Source: Pararhodobacter aggregans
Lineage (GTDB): Bacteria; Pseudomonadota; Alphaproteobacteria; Rhodobacterales; Rhodobacteraceae
DNA: 64,000 nt
Direction: 5' to 3'
Assembly (NCBI RefSeq): GCF_003075525.1
Contig: NZ_QDDR01000009.1
Coordinates: 124,001-188,000, forward strand
In this document: positions 45,423-55,312 of the stretch, in pieces
How positions within the stretch are numbered: position 1 is the first letter of the stretch
Layout: each line of letters begins with the position of its first letter
Translations under genes and position numbers: made by a program
Notes under the pieces: generated by a model
Database searches by the model: none
Told to the model about the DNA's origin: nothing
Seen by the model: the letters and a program-made list of their open reading frames with translations, nothing else

Positions 45423-46946
45423 TCAGCCCCGCCGGATCAGCGACTGGCCGGTCATCTCCTCGGGCTGCGGCAGATCCATCAGCTCAAGAAGGGTCGGCGC
45501 CAGATCCGCCAGCCGCCCGTCGGCCAGCGTCACCCCCGCCGGGCCGCCGACCAGAATGACCGGCACCAGATTGGTGGTATGCGCGGTATGCGGCCCGCCG
45601 GTGGCGTAATCGATCATCTGCTCGCAATTGCCGTGGTCGGCGGTCACGATCATCGCGCCCCCGGCCTTCTCCAGCGCCGCCAGCACCCGGCCGAGGCCCC
45701 GGTCCACCGCCTCGACCGCCTTCACGCCGGCCTCGACGATGCCGGTATGGCCCACCATGTCGGGATTGGCGTAATTGGTGACGATCAGGTCATAACCCGC
45801 CTCGATGGCGGCGACGAAACGGTCGGTCACATCGCCCGAGGACATCTCGGGCGCCAGATCATAGGTCGCGACCTTGGGCGAGGAGGGCATGAAGCGGTCC
45901 TCGCCTTCCTCGGGCGTTTCCTTGCCGCCGTTCAGGAAGAAGGTGACATGGGGATATTTCTCGGTCTCGGCCAGCCGGAACTGCCGCAGACCCTGCTTCG
46001 CCACCCATTCGCCCAGGGTGTTGCGGATCACCCGCTTGGGGAAGGCGGTGTGCATGAAGGCGTTATGCGCCTCGGAATAATCGACCATGCCCAGCATGCT
46101 GGCCCATTCGACACGGCCCTTGGCCTCGAAACCGCGAAAGGCCGGAGCGCCCAGCGCCGCCAGGATCTCGCGCGCGCGGTCGGCGCGGAAATTGAGGCAG
46201 AAGAACCCGTCGCCGTTGCGCGCGCCCTTGTAGGCGTCGATCACGGTCGGGTCGACGAATTCGTCAGTGACACCCTCGGCATAGGCCTGGGCCACGGCAG
46301 TGACCGCATCGGGCGCGGCGCGGCCCTCGGCCCGGACCATGGCGTCATAGGCGCGCTCGACCCGCTCCCAGCGCGAATCGCGGTCCATGGCCCAGTAGCG
46401 GCCGATCACGGTGGCGATGCAGGCATTCTCGGGCAGGCTGGCGGCCAGATCGGCGACGAAACGGTCGGCGGATTTCGGCGCCACGTCGCGGCCATCGGTG
46501 ATGGCATGGATGGCGACCGGGATCCCCTCGCCGGCGATGGCGGCGACCGCGGCCTTCAGATGGGTGAGATGACCATGCACGCCCCCGTCCGAGACGACGC
46601 CCATCAGATGCGCCGTGCCGCCGGTGGCCTTGAGCCGGGCGATGAAGGCCTGCAGCGCGGCATTGGCGGCGAAGGAACCATCCTCGACCGCGAGGTCGAT
46701 CTGGCCGAGGTCCATGGCGACGACCCGGCCGGCGCCGATGTTGGTATGGCCGACCTCGGAATTGCCCATCTGCCCGCCAGGCAGGCCGACATCGCGGCCG
46801 AAGGTGACCAGCGTCGCATGCGGACAGGTCGCCATCAACCGGTCGAAATGGGGCTTCCGGGCCAGCGCCACGGCATTGCCCTCGGTCCGGGGATTGATGC
46901 CCCAGCCATCGAGAATGCACAGGACGACGGGTTTGGGATGGGTCAT
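45423..46946 (-). CDS. gpmI: 2,3-bisphosphoglycerate-independent phosphoglycerate mutase
   Basis: The 507-residue manganese enzyme interconverts 3- and 2-phosphoglycerate. D13 in C-I-L-D-G-W-G and the phosphoryl-accepting S63 in Q-M-G-N-S-E-V-G-H are present; V-T-A-D-H-G-N-C-E near residue 440 supplies metal ligands. Length and all motifs are standard. The downstream EnvC-like gene is only 3 bases away, so both are probably on one transcript. The upstream gap holds a dispersed inverted repeat. Confidence 0.97.
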   Translation of the reverse strand: MTHPKPVVLCILDGWGINPRTEGNAVALARKPHFDRLMATCPHATLVTFGRDVGLPGGQMGNSEVGHTNIGAGRVVAMDLGQIDLAVEDGSFAANAALQAFIARLKATGGTAHLMGVVSDGGVHGHLTHLKAAVAAIAGEGIPVAIHAITDGRDVAPKSADRFVADLAASLPENACIATVIGRYWAMDRDSRWERVERAYDAMVRAEGRAAPDAVTAVAQAYAEGVTDEFVDPTVIDAYKGARNGDGFFCLNFRADRAREILAALGAPAFRGFEAKGRVEWASMLGMVDYSEAHNAFMHTAFPKRVIRNTLGEWVAKQGLRQFRLAETEKYPHVTFFLNGGKETPEEGEDRFMPSSPKVATYDLAPEMSSGDVTDRFVAAIEAGYDLIVTNYANPDMVGHTGIVEAGVKAVEAVDRGLGRVLAALEKAGGAMIVTADHGNCEQMIDYATGGPHTAHTTNLVPVILVGGPAGVTLADGRLADLAPTLLELMDLPQPEEMTGQSLIRRG

Positions 46947-47122
46947 GACTGGCGCTCCGGTCTTCGTGGTGCCTGTCTAAGCGCGAGGGTCGGCGGGGGC
47001 AATGCCCTTGCTCCCCGGCTGCGCGAGGTCCGGCCGGGGGAGGGGTTTCGCCCTCGTTGCCCGCGCCTTCGGCACGGGCGCCTCGGGCGACCGGCGGCGC
47101 CGCGTTCCGCGGCGCCGAAGAA

Positions 47123-47276
47123 GGGGGGCCTTCTGCCCCCCTCTTGGCCTGCGGCCAATTCACCCCCCGAGGATATTTGGAGAACAAAGATTGCAGGTTA
47201 GCGACCTCTTAACCTTCATCTTTGTTCTACAAATATCCTCGGGGGTTTCCAAAGGGGGCCCGAGGGTCCCCTTTGG
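47123..47276. repeat. Composite dispersed element with a 28-bp inverted repeat
   Basis: It contains in order: a GC hairpin (47123-47142), a TTGGCC-TGC-GGCCAA hairpin (47144-47158), a left arm CCCCCGAGGATATTTG running to ACAAAGAT (47164-47191), a 26-base centre, and the inverted right arm (47218-47245, 27 of 28 identical). It is followed by CCAAAGGGG / CCCCTTTGG (47249-47276). It fills most of the 380-bp gap between rlmH and gpmI; the rest is GC-rich hairpin sequence (47284-47302) with no gene. The left half matches the kdsB-glf element. Confidence 0.8.
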
Positions 47277-47326
47277 CGGGGGGTGCGGGGGGCTGGCCCC
47301 CCGCCTCGCCGCGGGCGGAACGCCCG

Positions 47327-47797
47327 CTATTCCCGGTGATAGGGCGATCCCGCCAGAATCGTCGCCGCGCGGTAGAGCTGTTCGGCCAGCATCACCCGGA
47401 CCAGCGCATGCGGCCAGACCATCGCCCCGAAGCTGAGCGCGGCATCCGCCTCGGCCCTGAGGGACGGTGCCAGGCCATCGGCGCCACCGATGAAGAAAGC
47501 AACGTCCTGCCGTCCCTCGTCGCGCCATTTCGCCAGCCGTTGCGCGAAATCGGGCGAGGGCATCACCGTCCCGCGCTCGTCCAGCATCACCCGCACCGCG
47601 CCCGCCGGGCAGGTGCGCGCCAGGAGGGCGGCTTCCGCCTCCATCCCGCCGCCTTTGCGGTCCTCGACCTCGTGTTCCGCGCAGGGGCCCAGCCCCAGCG
47701 GGCGGCCGGTGCGGTCGAGGCGTTTCACGTAATCGTCGATCAGCGCCCGCTCGGGGCCGGCGCGCAGCCGTCCCACCGCGACGATGTGCAGCCGCAT
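47327..47797 (-). CDS. rlmH: 23S rRNA pseudouridine-1915 N3-methyltransferase RlmH
   Basis: The 156-residue SPOUT methyltransferase modifies pseudouridine 1915 of 23S rRNA. It starts M-R-L-H-I-V-A-V-G-R-L and ends with the SAM-binding knot: F-F-I-G-G-A-D-G-L near residue 100 and E-Q-L-Y-R-A-A-T-I-L-A-G-S-P-Y-H near the C-terminus. The ATG overlaps the rsfS stop by one base (TGATG), so the two are translationally coupled. The rsfS-rlmH pair is common in bacteria. A 9-codon upstream extension exists but does not fit the family. Confidence 0.95.
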   Translation of the reverse strand: MRLHIVAVGRLRAGPERALIDDYVKRLDRTGRPLGLGPCAEHEVEDRKGGGMEAEAALLARTCPAGAVRVMLDERGTVMPSPDFAQRLAKWRDEGRQDVAFFIGGADGLAPSLRAEADAALSFGAMVWPHALVRVMLAEQLYRAATILAGSPYHRE

Positions 47798-48192
47798 CAG
47801 GCCTTGCCGGCAGGCACCTGCCACATGCGTTCGAGCTGGTAGAACTCGCGCACTTCCGGGCGGAAGACATGCACCACCACGTCGCCGGTATCGAGCAGCA
47901 CCCAGTCGCCGGTTTCCTTGCCCTCGGACCGGGCGGTGATGCGGTAGGCCGCCTTGAGCCGCTCCAGCAGCTTCTCGGCGATGGCGGCGACCTGGCGGGA
48001 CGAACGGCCCGAGCAGATCACCATGTAATCGGCCACGGACGACCGGCCGCGCAGGTCGATCGTCACGATCTCCTCGGCCTTGTCGTCGTCAAGAGATTGC
48101 AGGACCAATGCCAGAACGTCGGCGGCCGAGAAGTCGGGGGCCGAAGGGTTGGCGGCGGGGGCCGCGACGGCGGCCGGGTCGATGTAAGACAG
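47797..48192 (-). CDS. rsfS: Ribosomal silencing factor RsfS
   Basis: RsfS binds the large ribosomal subunit protein L14 and blocks joining of subunits when nutrients are low. S-L-D-D-D-K-A-E-E-I-V-T-I-D-L and D-Y-M-V-I-C-S-G-R-S-S-R-Q-V are the family core. No ATG or GTG start precedes the conserved part. A TTG at 48108 lacks a ribosome site and would cut the N-terminus, but a CTG at 48192 has GGAGGA exactly 7 bases upstream and gives 131 residues beginning M-S-Y-I-D-P-A-A. I use CTG as the start with moderate certainty. The stop overlaps rlmH by one base. Confidence 0.9.
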   Translation of the reverse strand: MSYIDPAAVAAPAANPSAPDFSAADVLALVLQSLDDDKAEEIVTIDLRGRSSVADYMVICSGRSSRQVAAIAEKLLERLKAAYRITARSEGKETGDWVLLDTGDVVVHVFRPEVREFYQLERMWQVPAGKA

Positions 48193-48288
48193 AGAACTGT
48201 CCTCCTGCAGGGGCGATTACCCCTCAATGTAACGCGCGCAGGGTGAAATCTCAATGGAGGCCGGTAGCGCGCCGCGCGATCTCAGGCG

Positions 48289-49668
48289 TCACTTTGCCGA
48301 GGCCCCCGGCGCCCCCCTCGGCGGCGGTTCCGGGGCGGCGGGCGCGGGCCCGGCCGGGGCCTCGCCCAGGAGCCTGACCTCGCGCTGCGGGAAGGGGATG
48401 GAGATGCCGTGTTCCTTGAACGCATCCCACAGCGCCAGATAGACATTGCCGCGGATATTGGTCAGCCCGCCGGTCGGATCGGTGATCCAGAAGCGCAGGA
48501 TGTAATCGACCGAGGACTCGCCGAAACCGGTGATGTGGCAGACCGGCGCGCGGTGTTGCAGGACCCGCGAACAGGTCAGCGCGGCCTCGATGGCGATGCG
48601 GCGCACCGCATGCGGATCGTCGGCGTAGGACGTGCCGAAAAAGATGTCGAGGCGGACAAATTCGTTGGTATGCGACCAGTTGACCACCTGGCCGGTGATC
48701 AGATCCTCATTCGGAATCAGATATTCCTTGCCGTCGCGGGTCACGACCGAGACATAGCGCGCGCCCAGTTCCTCGATCCAGCCGAAGGTGTCGCCGATCG
48801 AGATGACATCCCCGGGCTTGACCGATTTGTCGAGCAGGATGATGACGCCCGAGACGAGGTTCGAGACCACCTTCTGCAGCCCGAACCCGAGCCCGACGCC
48901 GATGGCGCCCGAGAGGACTGCGAGCCCGGTCAGGTCGAAGCCCACCGCCTTCAGCCCGATGAAAAAGGCCGCGCCGTAAAGGCCGATGCGCAGAAGCTTG
49001 ACCAGCAGCTCCTGCATCGAGGGCGAGATATCGGCCAGGCCACGGATCCGGCGCGAGGAACCGATGGTCACGGCCCGGGCGGCGGTGAAAAGCGCGGCGG
49101 TCAGGACCACCGCCTTGATTACCGCCAGCGCCGAGAGCTCGAAATTGCCGAATCGCACGGCGATGCCGTCCAGAGCCTCGCTCGTCTCGTCCAGCAGGCC
49201 CAGGTAATAGAGCGTGGCCCAGATCGACAGGCCCCAGACCGCCAGCGACCGGACCAGCCGGTTACGGATCAGCTGCGCGGCCAGGCTGATGGCCAGCCAG
49301 GCGCTGGCGATGGCCGCGACCAGCACCAGCACATAGCGGCGCGAGGGGAAGGTATAGATCCCGGCGAAGACCGCGACCGCCAGCCAGATCAGCAGCACGA
49401 ACAGCAGCAGCGGCAGGGCCCGGCGCAGGACGATCAGCAGGCGCAACTGCCATTTCGGCCGCCCCTGCAGCCCGCGCATCCAGGCCTCGAGCCTCGGCCC
49501 CAGGGCCCGTCCCAGCAGCCAGGCCAGGGCCGCGAGGCCCAGGGCGACCCCGATCTGCTGCAGGCGCGAGGGCAGCAGCATGGTCTGGCCGAAGGCGCTC
49601 AGCGCCGCGAGGAACGCGGCAACACTGTCGCGCAGGTCGACGAGCCAGGTGGCGAGTTCACCGTCCAT
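48289..49668 (-). CDS. Mechanosensitive ion channel (MscS family)
   Basis: This 459-residue membrane protein has about five to six transmembrane segments in residues 15-250 and the MscS pore/beta domain: G-L-A-V-L-S-G-A-I-G-V-G-L-G-F-G-L-Q-K near residue 250, then K-P-G-D-V-I-S-I-G near 288 and T-R-D-G-K-E-Y-L-I-P-N near 316. It opens under membrane tension to release osmolytes. The C-terminal tail is Pro/Ala-rich. It stands alone on the minus strand, divergent from leuC. Confidence 0.93.
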   Translation of the reverse strand: MDGELATWLVDLRDSVAAFLAALSAFGQTMLLPSRLQQIGVALGLAALAWLLGRALGPRLEAWMRGLQGRPKWQLRLLIVLRRALPLLLFVLLIWLAVAVFAGIYTFPSRRYVLVLVAAIASAWLAISLAAQLIRNRLVRSLAVWGLSIWATLYYLGLLDETSEALDGIAVRFGNFELSALAVIKAVVLTAALFTAARAVTIGSSRRIRGLADISPSMQELLVKLLRIGLYGAAFFIGLKAVGFDLTGLAVLSGAIGVGLGFGLQKVVSNLVSGVIILLDKSVKPGDVISIGDTFGWIEELGARYVSVVTRDGKEYLIPNEDLITGQVVNWSHTNEFVRLDIFFGTSYADDPHAVRRIAIEAALTCSRVLQHRAPVCHITGFGESSVDYILRFWITDPTGGLTNIRGNVYLALWDAFKEHGISIPFPQREVRLLGEAPAGPAPAAPEPPPRGAPGASAK

Positions 49669-50011
49669 GGGCCGAGTCTAGGCCACCGGACGCAGATGTC
49701 CATCATTGAGACGGGCGCCGGCGGGCGGCCAGTCGCGGCCCGCCCGTAGGATGGGCGATATCGCCCATCCTACCAGACCAGCGCCCCAGATCCCGCGCCT
49801 GCCCAATCCTGTTGCCTGAACCCGGATTCGGGCGTATGAACCGCGCATGATCCGCTTCTTCGACATGACCGATCACGCGCGCCTGCCGCAGCGTTTCGCC
49901 CGGGAAAACCGGTCTGTCCTCGCGCGACTTCGCGGCTGACCCCTGCGTCCGCCGCCGGTGCCTGCCCGCGGGCACCCCGCCTATCCAAGCCAAATCCGTG
50001 AGAGATGAGCC
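49669..50011. other. leuC upstream region
   Basis: This 343-bp gap between mscS and leuC contains a REP-like palindrome (49746-49773). A small open frame of 30 codons (49847-49939) shows no leucine run and so is not a leucine leader peptide. A GC hairpin GGTGCC / GGCACC near 49960-49978 has no T-tract. A regulator site was not recognised. Confidence 0.5.
49746..49773. repeat. Symmetric REP-like palindrome
   Basis: GTAGGATGGGCGAT and ATCGCCCATCCTAC form a perfect 28-base palindrome. It keeps the GTAG head but has different arms (GGATGGGCGAT), so it is a sister type to the GGTGCGTG family. Confidence 0.75.
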
Positions 50012-51429
<1,418 letters not shown>

Positions 51430-51430
<1 letters not shown>

Positions 51431-51942
51431 TGCGCCCGGCCTCGGTGCTGCTGATCGTCGGCGTCCTGCTGGTCATCGGCGGGGTGCTGGCGCTGGCCAA
51501 CCCCTTCGCCGCCTCGCTGGCGGTGACCACGCTGGTGGGCATGGTGCTGATCGTCGCGGGCGTCCTGCAAAGCTGGGTCGCCATCACCGGGGCCGGGGTC
51601 CCACACCGGATCTGGACCGGATTCGTCGGGCTTCTCGGCCTGCTGGCCGGGATCTCGCTGATCGCGAACCCGCTGGCCGGGGTCGTCTCGCTCACGCTGC
51701 TGGTGGGGATCGTCTTCCTCCTCACCGGGGCGGTGCGGCTGGGCATGGCCTGGCGCCTGCGCGAGACGCCGCTCTTCTGGTTCCTGCTCCTCAGCGGCGC
51801 GGCCTCGGTCCTGATCGGCTTTCTGGTCGTCACGGATATCGGCGCCGCCGCCACCTCGCTTCTGGGCCTGCTGCTGGGCATCCAGCTGCTGGCCGATGGT
51901 ATCGGCCTGATCGCGCTGGGCCTCATCGCCCGCCGGTCCTGA
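51430..51942 (+). CDS. DUF308/HdeD-like membrane protein
   Basis: A 170-residue protein with six membrane segments and the repeated G-x3-L-x-N-P pattern of the DUF308/HdeD family: [10 protein letters not shown] near residue 22 and L-I-A-N-P-L-A-G-V near 76. In E. coli HdeD takes part in acid resistance at high density; the role here is unknown. The ATG shares one base with the leuC stop and leuD starts 17 bases after its stop, so it is embedded in the leucine operon. It looks like an insertion into the leuCD pair. Confidence 0.88.
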
Positions 51943-51959
51943 CCCTTTCGGAGATTGAA

Positions 51960-52565
51960 ATGGACAAATTCAACACCCTGACCGGCATCGCGGCCCCCAT
52001 GCCGCTGGTCAATATCGACACCGACATGATCATCCCGAAGCTGTTCCTGAAGACGATCCAGCGCTCGGGTCTCGGCAAGAACCTGTTCGACGAGATGCGC
52101 TACGACCGCCAGGGCAACGAAATCGCCGATTTCGTCCTGAACAAGCCGCAGTACCGCCAGGCCGAGATCATCATCGCCGGTGACAATTTCGGCTGCGGTT
52201 CCTCGCGCGAACACGCCCCCTGGGCGCTTCTCGATTTCGGCATCCGCTGCGTCATCTCGACCAGCTTCGCCGACATCTTCTACAACAACTGCTTCAAGAA
52301 CGGCATCCTGCCGGTCGTGCTGCCGCCCGAGGCCGTCAATTACCTGATGGACGATGCGGCCAACGGCGCCAATGCGCGGATCACGGTGGATCTGGAAAAC
52401 CAGTCTGTCACCGCCTCGGACGGCAAGAGCTTTGCCTTCGACATTGACCCGTTCAAGAAGCATTGCCTGCTGAACGGCCTCGATGACATCGGCCTGAGTT
52501 TGGAAAAAGTGTCGTCAATCGACGCCTATGAAGACCGGCAGAAAACGCAATTCCCCTGGCTCTGA
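51960..52565 (+). CDS. leuD: 3-isopropylmalate dehydratase small subunit
   Basis: The 201-residue partner of LeuC forms the swivelling domain that completes the active site. [14 protein letters not shown] near residue 79 is the family signature, with [10 protein letters not shown] near 19. GGAG lies 7 bases before the ATG. A strong terminator follows its stop by 25 bases, closing the operon. Confidence 0.97.
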   Translation: MDKFNTLTGIAAPMPLVNIDTDMIIPKLFLKTIQRSGLGKNLFDEMRYDRQGNEIADFVLNKPQYRQAEIIIAGDNFGCGSSREHAPWALLDFGIRCVISTSFADIFYNNCFKNGILPVVLPPEAVNYLMDDAANGANARITVDLENQSVTASDGKSFAFDIDPFKKHCLLNGLDDIGLSLEKVSSIDAYEDRQKTQFPWL

Positions 52566-52589
52566 TTTCCCAGCGATTGCAAAATGTTA

Positions 52590-52618
52590 GGGCGTCCCCC
52601 AGGGGGCGCCTCTTTTTT
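52590..52618 (+). terminator. Rho-independent terminator after leuD
   Basis: GGCGTCCCCC and GGGGGCGCC form a stem with a minimal loop, followed by TCTTTTTT. The rest of the 243-bp gap to the next gene contains no recognised element. Confidence 0.85.
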
Positions 52619-52808
52619 GCCTCCAGTTTGATGCAAAGCTGCGGCATTTCTGCCTCGGAATCCCCATCTTGATGCGCCACCCTTGGCAGGTCTCTTGCGG
52701 GGTCGCGGGAAAATGGGCACAATTGTGGCAAAATTGAGGCAGGCACTGGCATTCGCCGGTCGCCGCAAACACTCCACCGGCTTTCACCGGCCGGCCAGGG
52801 GATCGAGC

Positions 52809-53660
52809 ATGGGTGACGCGAAATCGAAGTCGCACGTCCCGGGCGCCGCCGCACGCGCCCTGCTCGTCGTTGTCCTGGCGCTGTTCCCGGCGCTGGTCGT
52901 GCCCTCGACCGCGCCTGACACCGCTCAAAGCATGATCCTGCTGGCCGTCTTCGCCGGCGGCATCGTCTTTGCCGAATACGCCTCGGAATATCCCGGCCTG
53001 ATCGAATTCCGCTTCGCCGCGCCCTTCAACCGCACCCGCTTCGCGCTGATCGCCTTGATGACCGTGCTGCTGGCGCTGATGCAGCGCAACCTGGTCGAAC
53101 CCGGGATCCTCGGCGGCTTTGCCACCGCGGCCGGGGCACTCTGCGGCCAGATCCTCGATTTCGGCCTCAGCCCGGTGCGGCTGCTGGTCAACGCCCTGCC
53201 CGCCAGCGTCCCGGCCGAGCATCTGGCCCTGGTCCGCGACGGCGCCGCGCTGGCGCTGGTGCTGGCGGCGACCACCGTCGCGGGCTTCGTCACCGCCATC
53301 CGCCTCAACGCCTGGCCAATGGGCAACGGCCCGTTCAACGTCTGGATCAACCTGCCGACCTTCGACCCCACGGCCGGCAATGACGTGGTCCTGCGCCTGC
53401 AACGCCATGCCCGCATTAACATTGCGTTAGGGCTTATCCTGCCATTCTTGCTGCCGGGCGCGGTGATCGTGTCCGAGGTTCTGGTGAAGCCGCTGACGCT
53501 GCTGTCGCCGATGGGCTTCGTCTGGGGGATCGTGCTGTGGGCCTATGTCCCGGCCAGTCTGGTGATGCGCGGGGTGGCCATGGCCCGCGTGGCGCGGATG
53601 ATCCGTGCCAGCCGCCGCCGCTTCGCCGATTCCGAGGGCAACGCCTTCGCCACGGCCTGA
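52809..53660 (+). CDS. Conserved membrane protein of unknown function, 283 aa
   Basis: It has six or so hydrophobic segments: near residues 17-36, 43-64, 76-92, 155-172, 202-225 and 230-255. Between the third and fourth is a soluble-like stretch (P-E-I-L-G-G-type turn and L-L-V-N-A-L-P-A-S). No transport or enzyme signature is recognised. The frame is open upstream to 52683, but the ATG at 52809 (M-G-D-A-K-S-K) precedes the first helix and has a G-rich sequence in front. It follows the leu operon terminator, so it has its own promoter. Confidence 0.75.
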   Translation: MGDAKSKSHVPGAAARALLVVVLALFPALVVPSTAPDTAQSMILLAVFAGGIVFAEYASEYPGLIEFRFAAPFNRTRFALIALMTVLLALMQRNLVEPGILGGFATAAGALCGQILDFGLSPVRLLVNALPASVPAEHLALVRDGAALALVLAATTVAGFVTAIRLNAWPMGNGPFNVWINLPTFDPTAGNDVVLRLQRHARINIALGLILPFLLPGAVIVSEVLVKPLTLLSPMGFVWGIVLWAYVPASLVMRGVAMARVARMIRASRRRFADSEGNAFATA

Positions 53661-53995
53661 GCGCGTTCCGCAGCCGCCTGCTGCGGGGCTTTGCCGAGGG
53701 CGCACGGGCCGCATGGTCCCGCCTGGCGCATTCGCAACCTTGTGCCCCGGCCCGGCAACCAGCGCGCGCCTGCCTTTCAACAGCGCACGCCGCCTCGCCA
53801 CCCCTTCGCTCGCCTGACGGCGGCTCCAGCCCACGGCCTGCCGTCCCCGCCGGGCCCTTGCGCCACCTGCTGGCCGTCCTCACCGCCCCGCTCGCCCGGG
53901 CCCGTGCGCCTCAGCCAAGCCCACCTCAGGCAAACCAACCGCCGAGCCGCCCCACCTCGCGCCCTCCCCGGCTCAAGCCCCGGCTCACGGGCCCC
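53661..53995. other. Repeat-rich region before the EEP-family gene
   Basis: No gene with a credible start is seen in these 335 bases. They are C-rich and lack stops in the frame of the downstream gene. They contain a degenerate copy, near 53858-53910, of the signal-peptide-like segment repeated further downstream at 54001, 54103 and 54211. Confidence 0.45.
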
Positions 53996-55216
53996 TTGCC
54001 CCGCCTGCCACGCCCCGCCACCGACCCGCTCTCTCCAGCCCGAGCGTTCCGCCCGGGTCCAGCGGGAACGCACCCGTCTTCCCGGCCCGCTCAGCCCACC
54101 AGCCTCCTCCTCTGCCTGCTCCGGCTCGCCACCGCCCCCTTCCTCTCAGCCCGAGCGCACCGCCCGGTTCCACCAAGGCGCCTTTCCGCGCGCCCCATCC
54201 GGCGCCCCGGCCTCCTCCTCTGCCTGCTCCTCCTTGCCACCGCCCTGCCCTGCGCCGCCGAGCCCCTGCGGCTGGCGCTCTGGCACACCGGGCTCGGCCG
54301 TGACGGCCCCGGCCTCCTCCTGCGCGACATCCGCCGCGGCGCGGCGGATGTGCTGGCCGCCCGCGATGCGCTGCTCGGGCTCGCCCCGGATGCCGTGCTG
54401 CTCCTTGACATCGACCATGACCGCGACGCCCTCGCGCTCTCCGCCTTCGCCGCGCTCCTGGCCGAGGCCGGGCTCGCCCTGCCCCATACCTATGCCCCCC
54501 GTCCCAACAGCGGCCTCGCCACCGGGCTTGACCTCGACGGCAACGGGCGGCGGGGCGAGGCGGATGATGCCCAGGGCTGGGGCCGCTTCGCCGGGGCGGG
54601 GGGCATGGCCCTGCTCTCGCGCTGGCCGATCCGCGAAGACCATGATTTCACTGACTTCCTCTGGCAGGATCTGCCCGGCACGCAGCTGCCGATGCGTGAC
54701 GGCCAACTCTTTCCCTCACCCGGGATCCTCGCGCGGCAACGCCTCTCCAGCACCGGCCATTGGCAGGTCAGGCTCAACACCCCGCAAGGCCCGCTGACCC
54801 TGCTGGCCTGGCACGCGGGACCGCCTCTTTTCGGCGGCCCGCATGACCGCAACGCCCTGAGGAACGCCGCCGAAACCGCCTTCTGGCGCTGGCGCCTCGA
54901 CACCGCACCGCCAGAGACGCCCTTCGTGCTGATCGGTGATGCAAACCTCGACCCCGGTGCAGGCGCAGGCAACCGCGCCGAAATCGCCGCCCTGCTGGCC
55001 CACCCGCTGCTGCAGGACCTCGCCCCGCAAGCAACGCCGCCCGGCACCGACACGCCCCCGACCGCGACCGCCCATTGGCCGGACGGGCCCGGCGCGTTGC
55101 GGGTCGATTACCTGCTGCCTGACCGCCGCCTGACCGTGCTGCAATCGGGCCTCGTCTGGCCCGGACCCGAGGCGACCCACGCCATCCTCTGGGCCGACCT
55201 CCTGATGCCGGACTGA
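53996..55216 (+). CDS. Secreted endonuclease/exonuclease/phosphatase-family protein
   Basis: The C-terminal 320 residues are an EEP-fold protein. V-L-I-G-D-A-N-L-D-P-G is the conserved N-x-D site, D-R-N-A-L-R-N-A-A-E precedes it, and R-V-D-Y-L-L-P is the terminal D-x-V/H-type motif. The true start is uncertain: directly before the mature region lies a signal peptide (L-L-L-C-L-L-L-L-A-T-A-L-P-C-A-A-E), but no ATG or GTG precedes it. The nearest start codons in frame are TTG at 53996 and TTG at 53858. The sequence encoding the signal peptide is itself repeated upstream with a 108-base period. Function is probably a secreted nuclease or phosphatase. Confidence 0.75.
   Translation: MPRLPRPATDPLSPARAFRPGPAGTHPSSRPAQPTSLLLCLLRLATAPFLSARAHRPVPPRRLSARPIRRPGLLLCLLLLATALPCAAEPLRLALWHTGLGRDGPGLLLRDIRRGAADVLAARDALLGLAPDAVLLLDIDHDRDALALSAFAALLAEAGLALPHTYAPRPNSGLATGLDLDGNGRRGEADDAQGWGRFAGAGGMALLSRWPIREDHDFTDFLWQDLPGTQLPMRDGQLFPSPGILARQRLSSTGHWQVRLNTPQGPLTLLAWHAGPPLFGGPHDRNALRNAAETAFWRWRLDTAPPETPFVLIGDANLDPGAGAGNRAEIAALLAHPLLQDLAPQATPPGTDTPPTATAHWPDGPGALRVDYLLPDRRLTVLQSGLVWPGPEATHAILWADLLMPD
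54103..54267 (+). repeat. 108-bp in-frame repeat of the signal-peptide region
   Basis: CCTCCTCCTCTGCCTGCTCC occurs at 54103 and again at 54211, followed by similar sequence (G-C-C-A-C-C-G-C-C-C after a few changes). The period of 108 bases is 36 codons. More decayed copies are at about 53858 and 54001. It is an expansion of the leader of the EEP-family gene. Confidence 0.8.
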
Positions 55217-55312
55217 CACCAGCCCCCGGGCGCAACGGCGCGCGGAACTGCGCGCCGCGGCGGCGGGGGCTCGATGCCCCCGCCGCCGCGTGCCCCCTCA
55301 ACGGGACCGTCC

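Noticed and set aside
43125-47201. A 1358-codon open frame on the plus strand opposite ctpA, the EnvC-like gene and gpmI
   Set aside because: Same reason: antisense to three genes with full family motifs and crossing their boundaries.
49847-49939. A 30-codon open frame upstream of leuC as a leader peptide
   Set aside because: It has only two leucines outside a run and no terminator/antiterminator pair; attenuation is not supported.
53691-54797. An overlapping Pro/Ser-rich open frame within the EEP-family gene region
   Set aside because: It lacks any domain and conflicts with the frame carrying the nuclease/phosphatase motifs.
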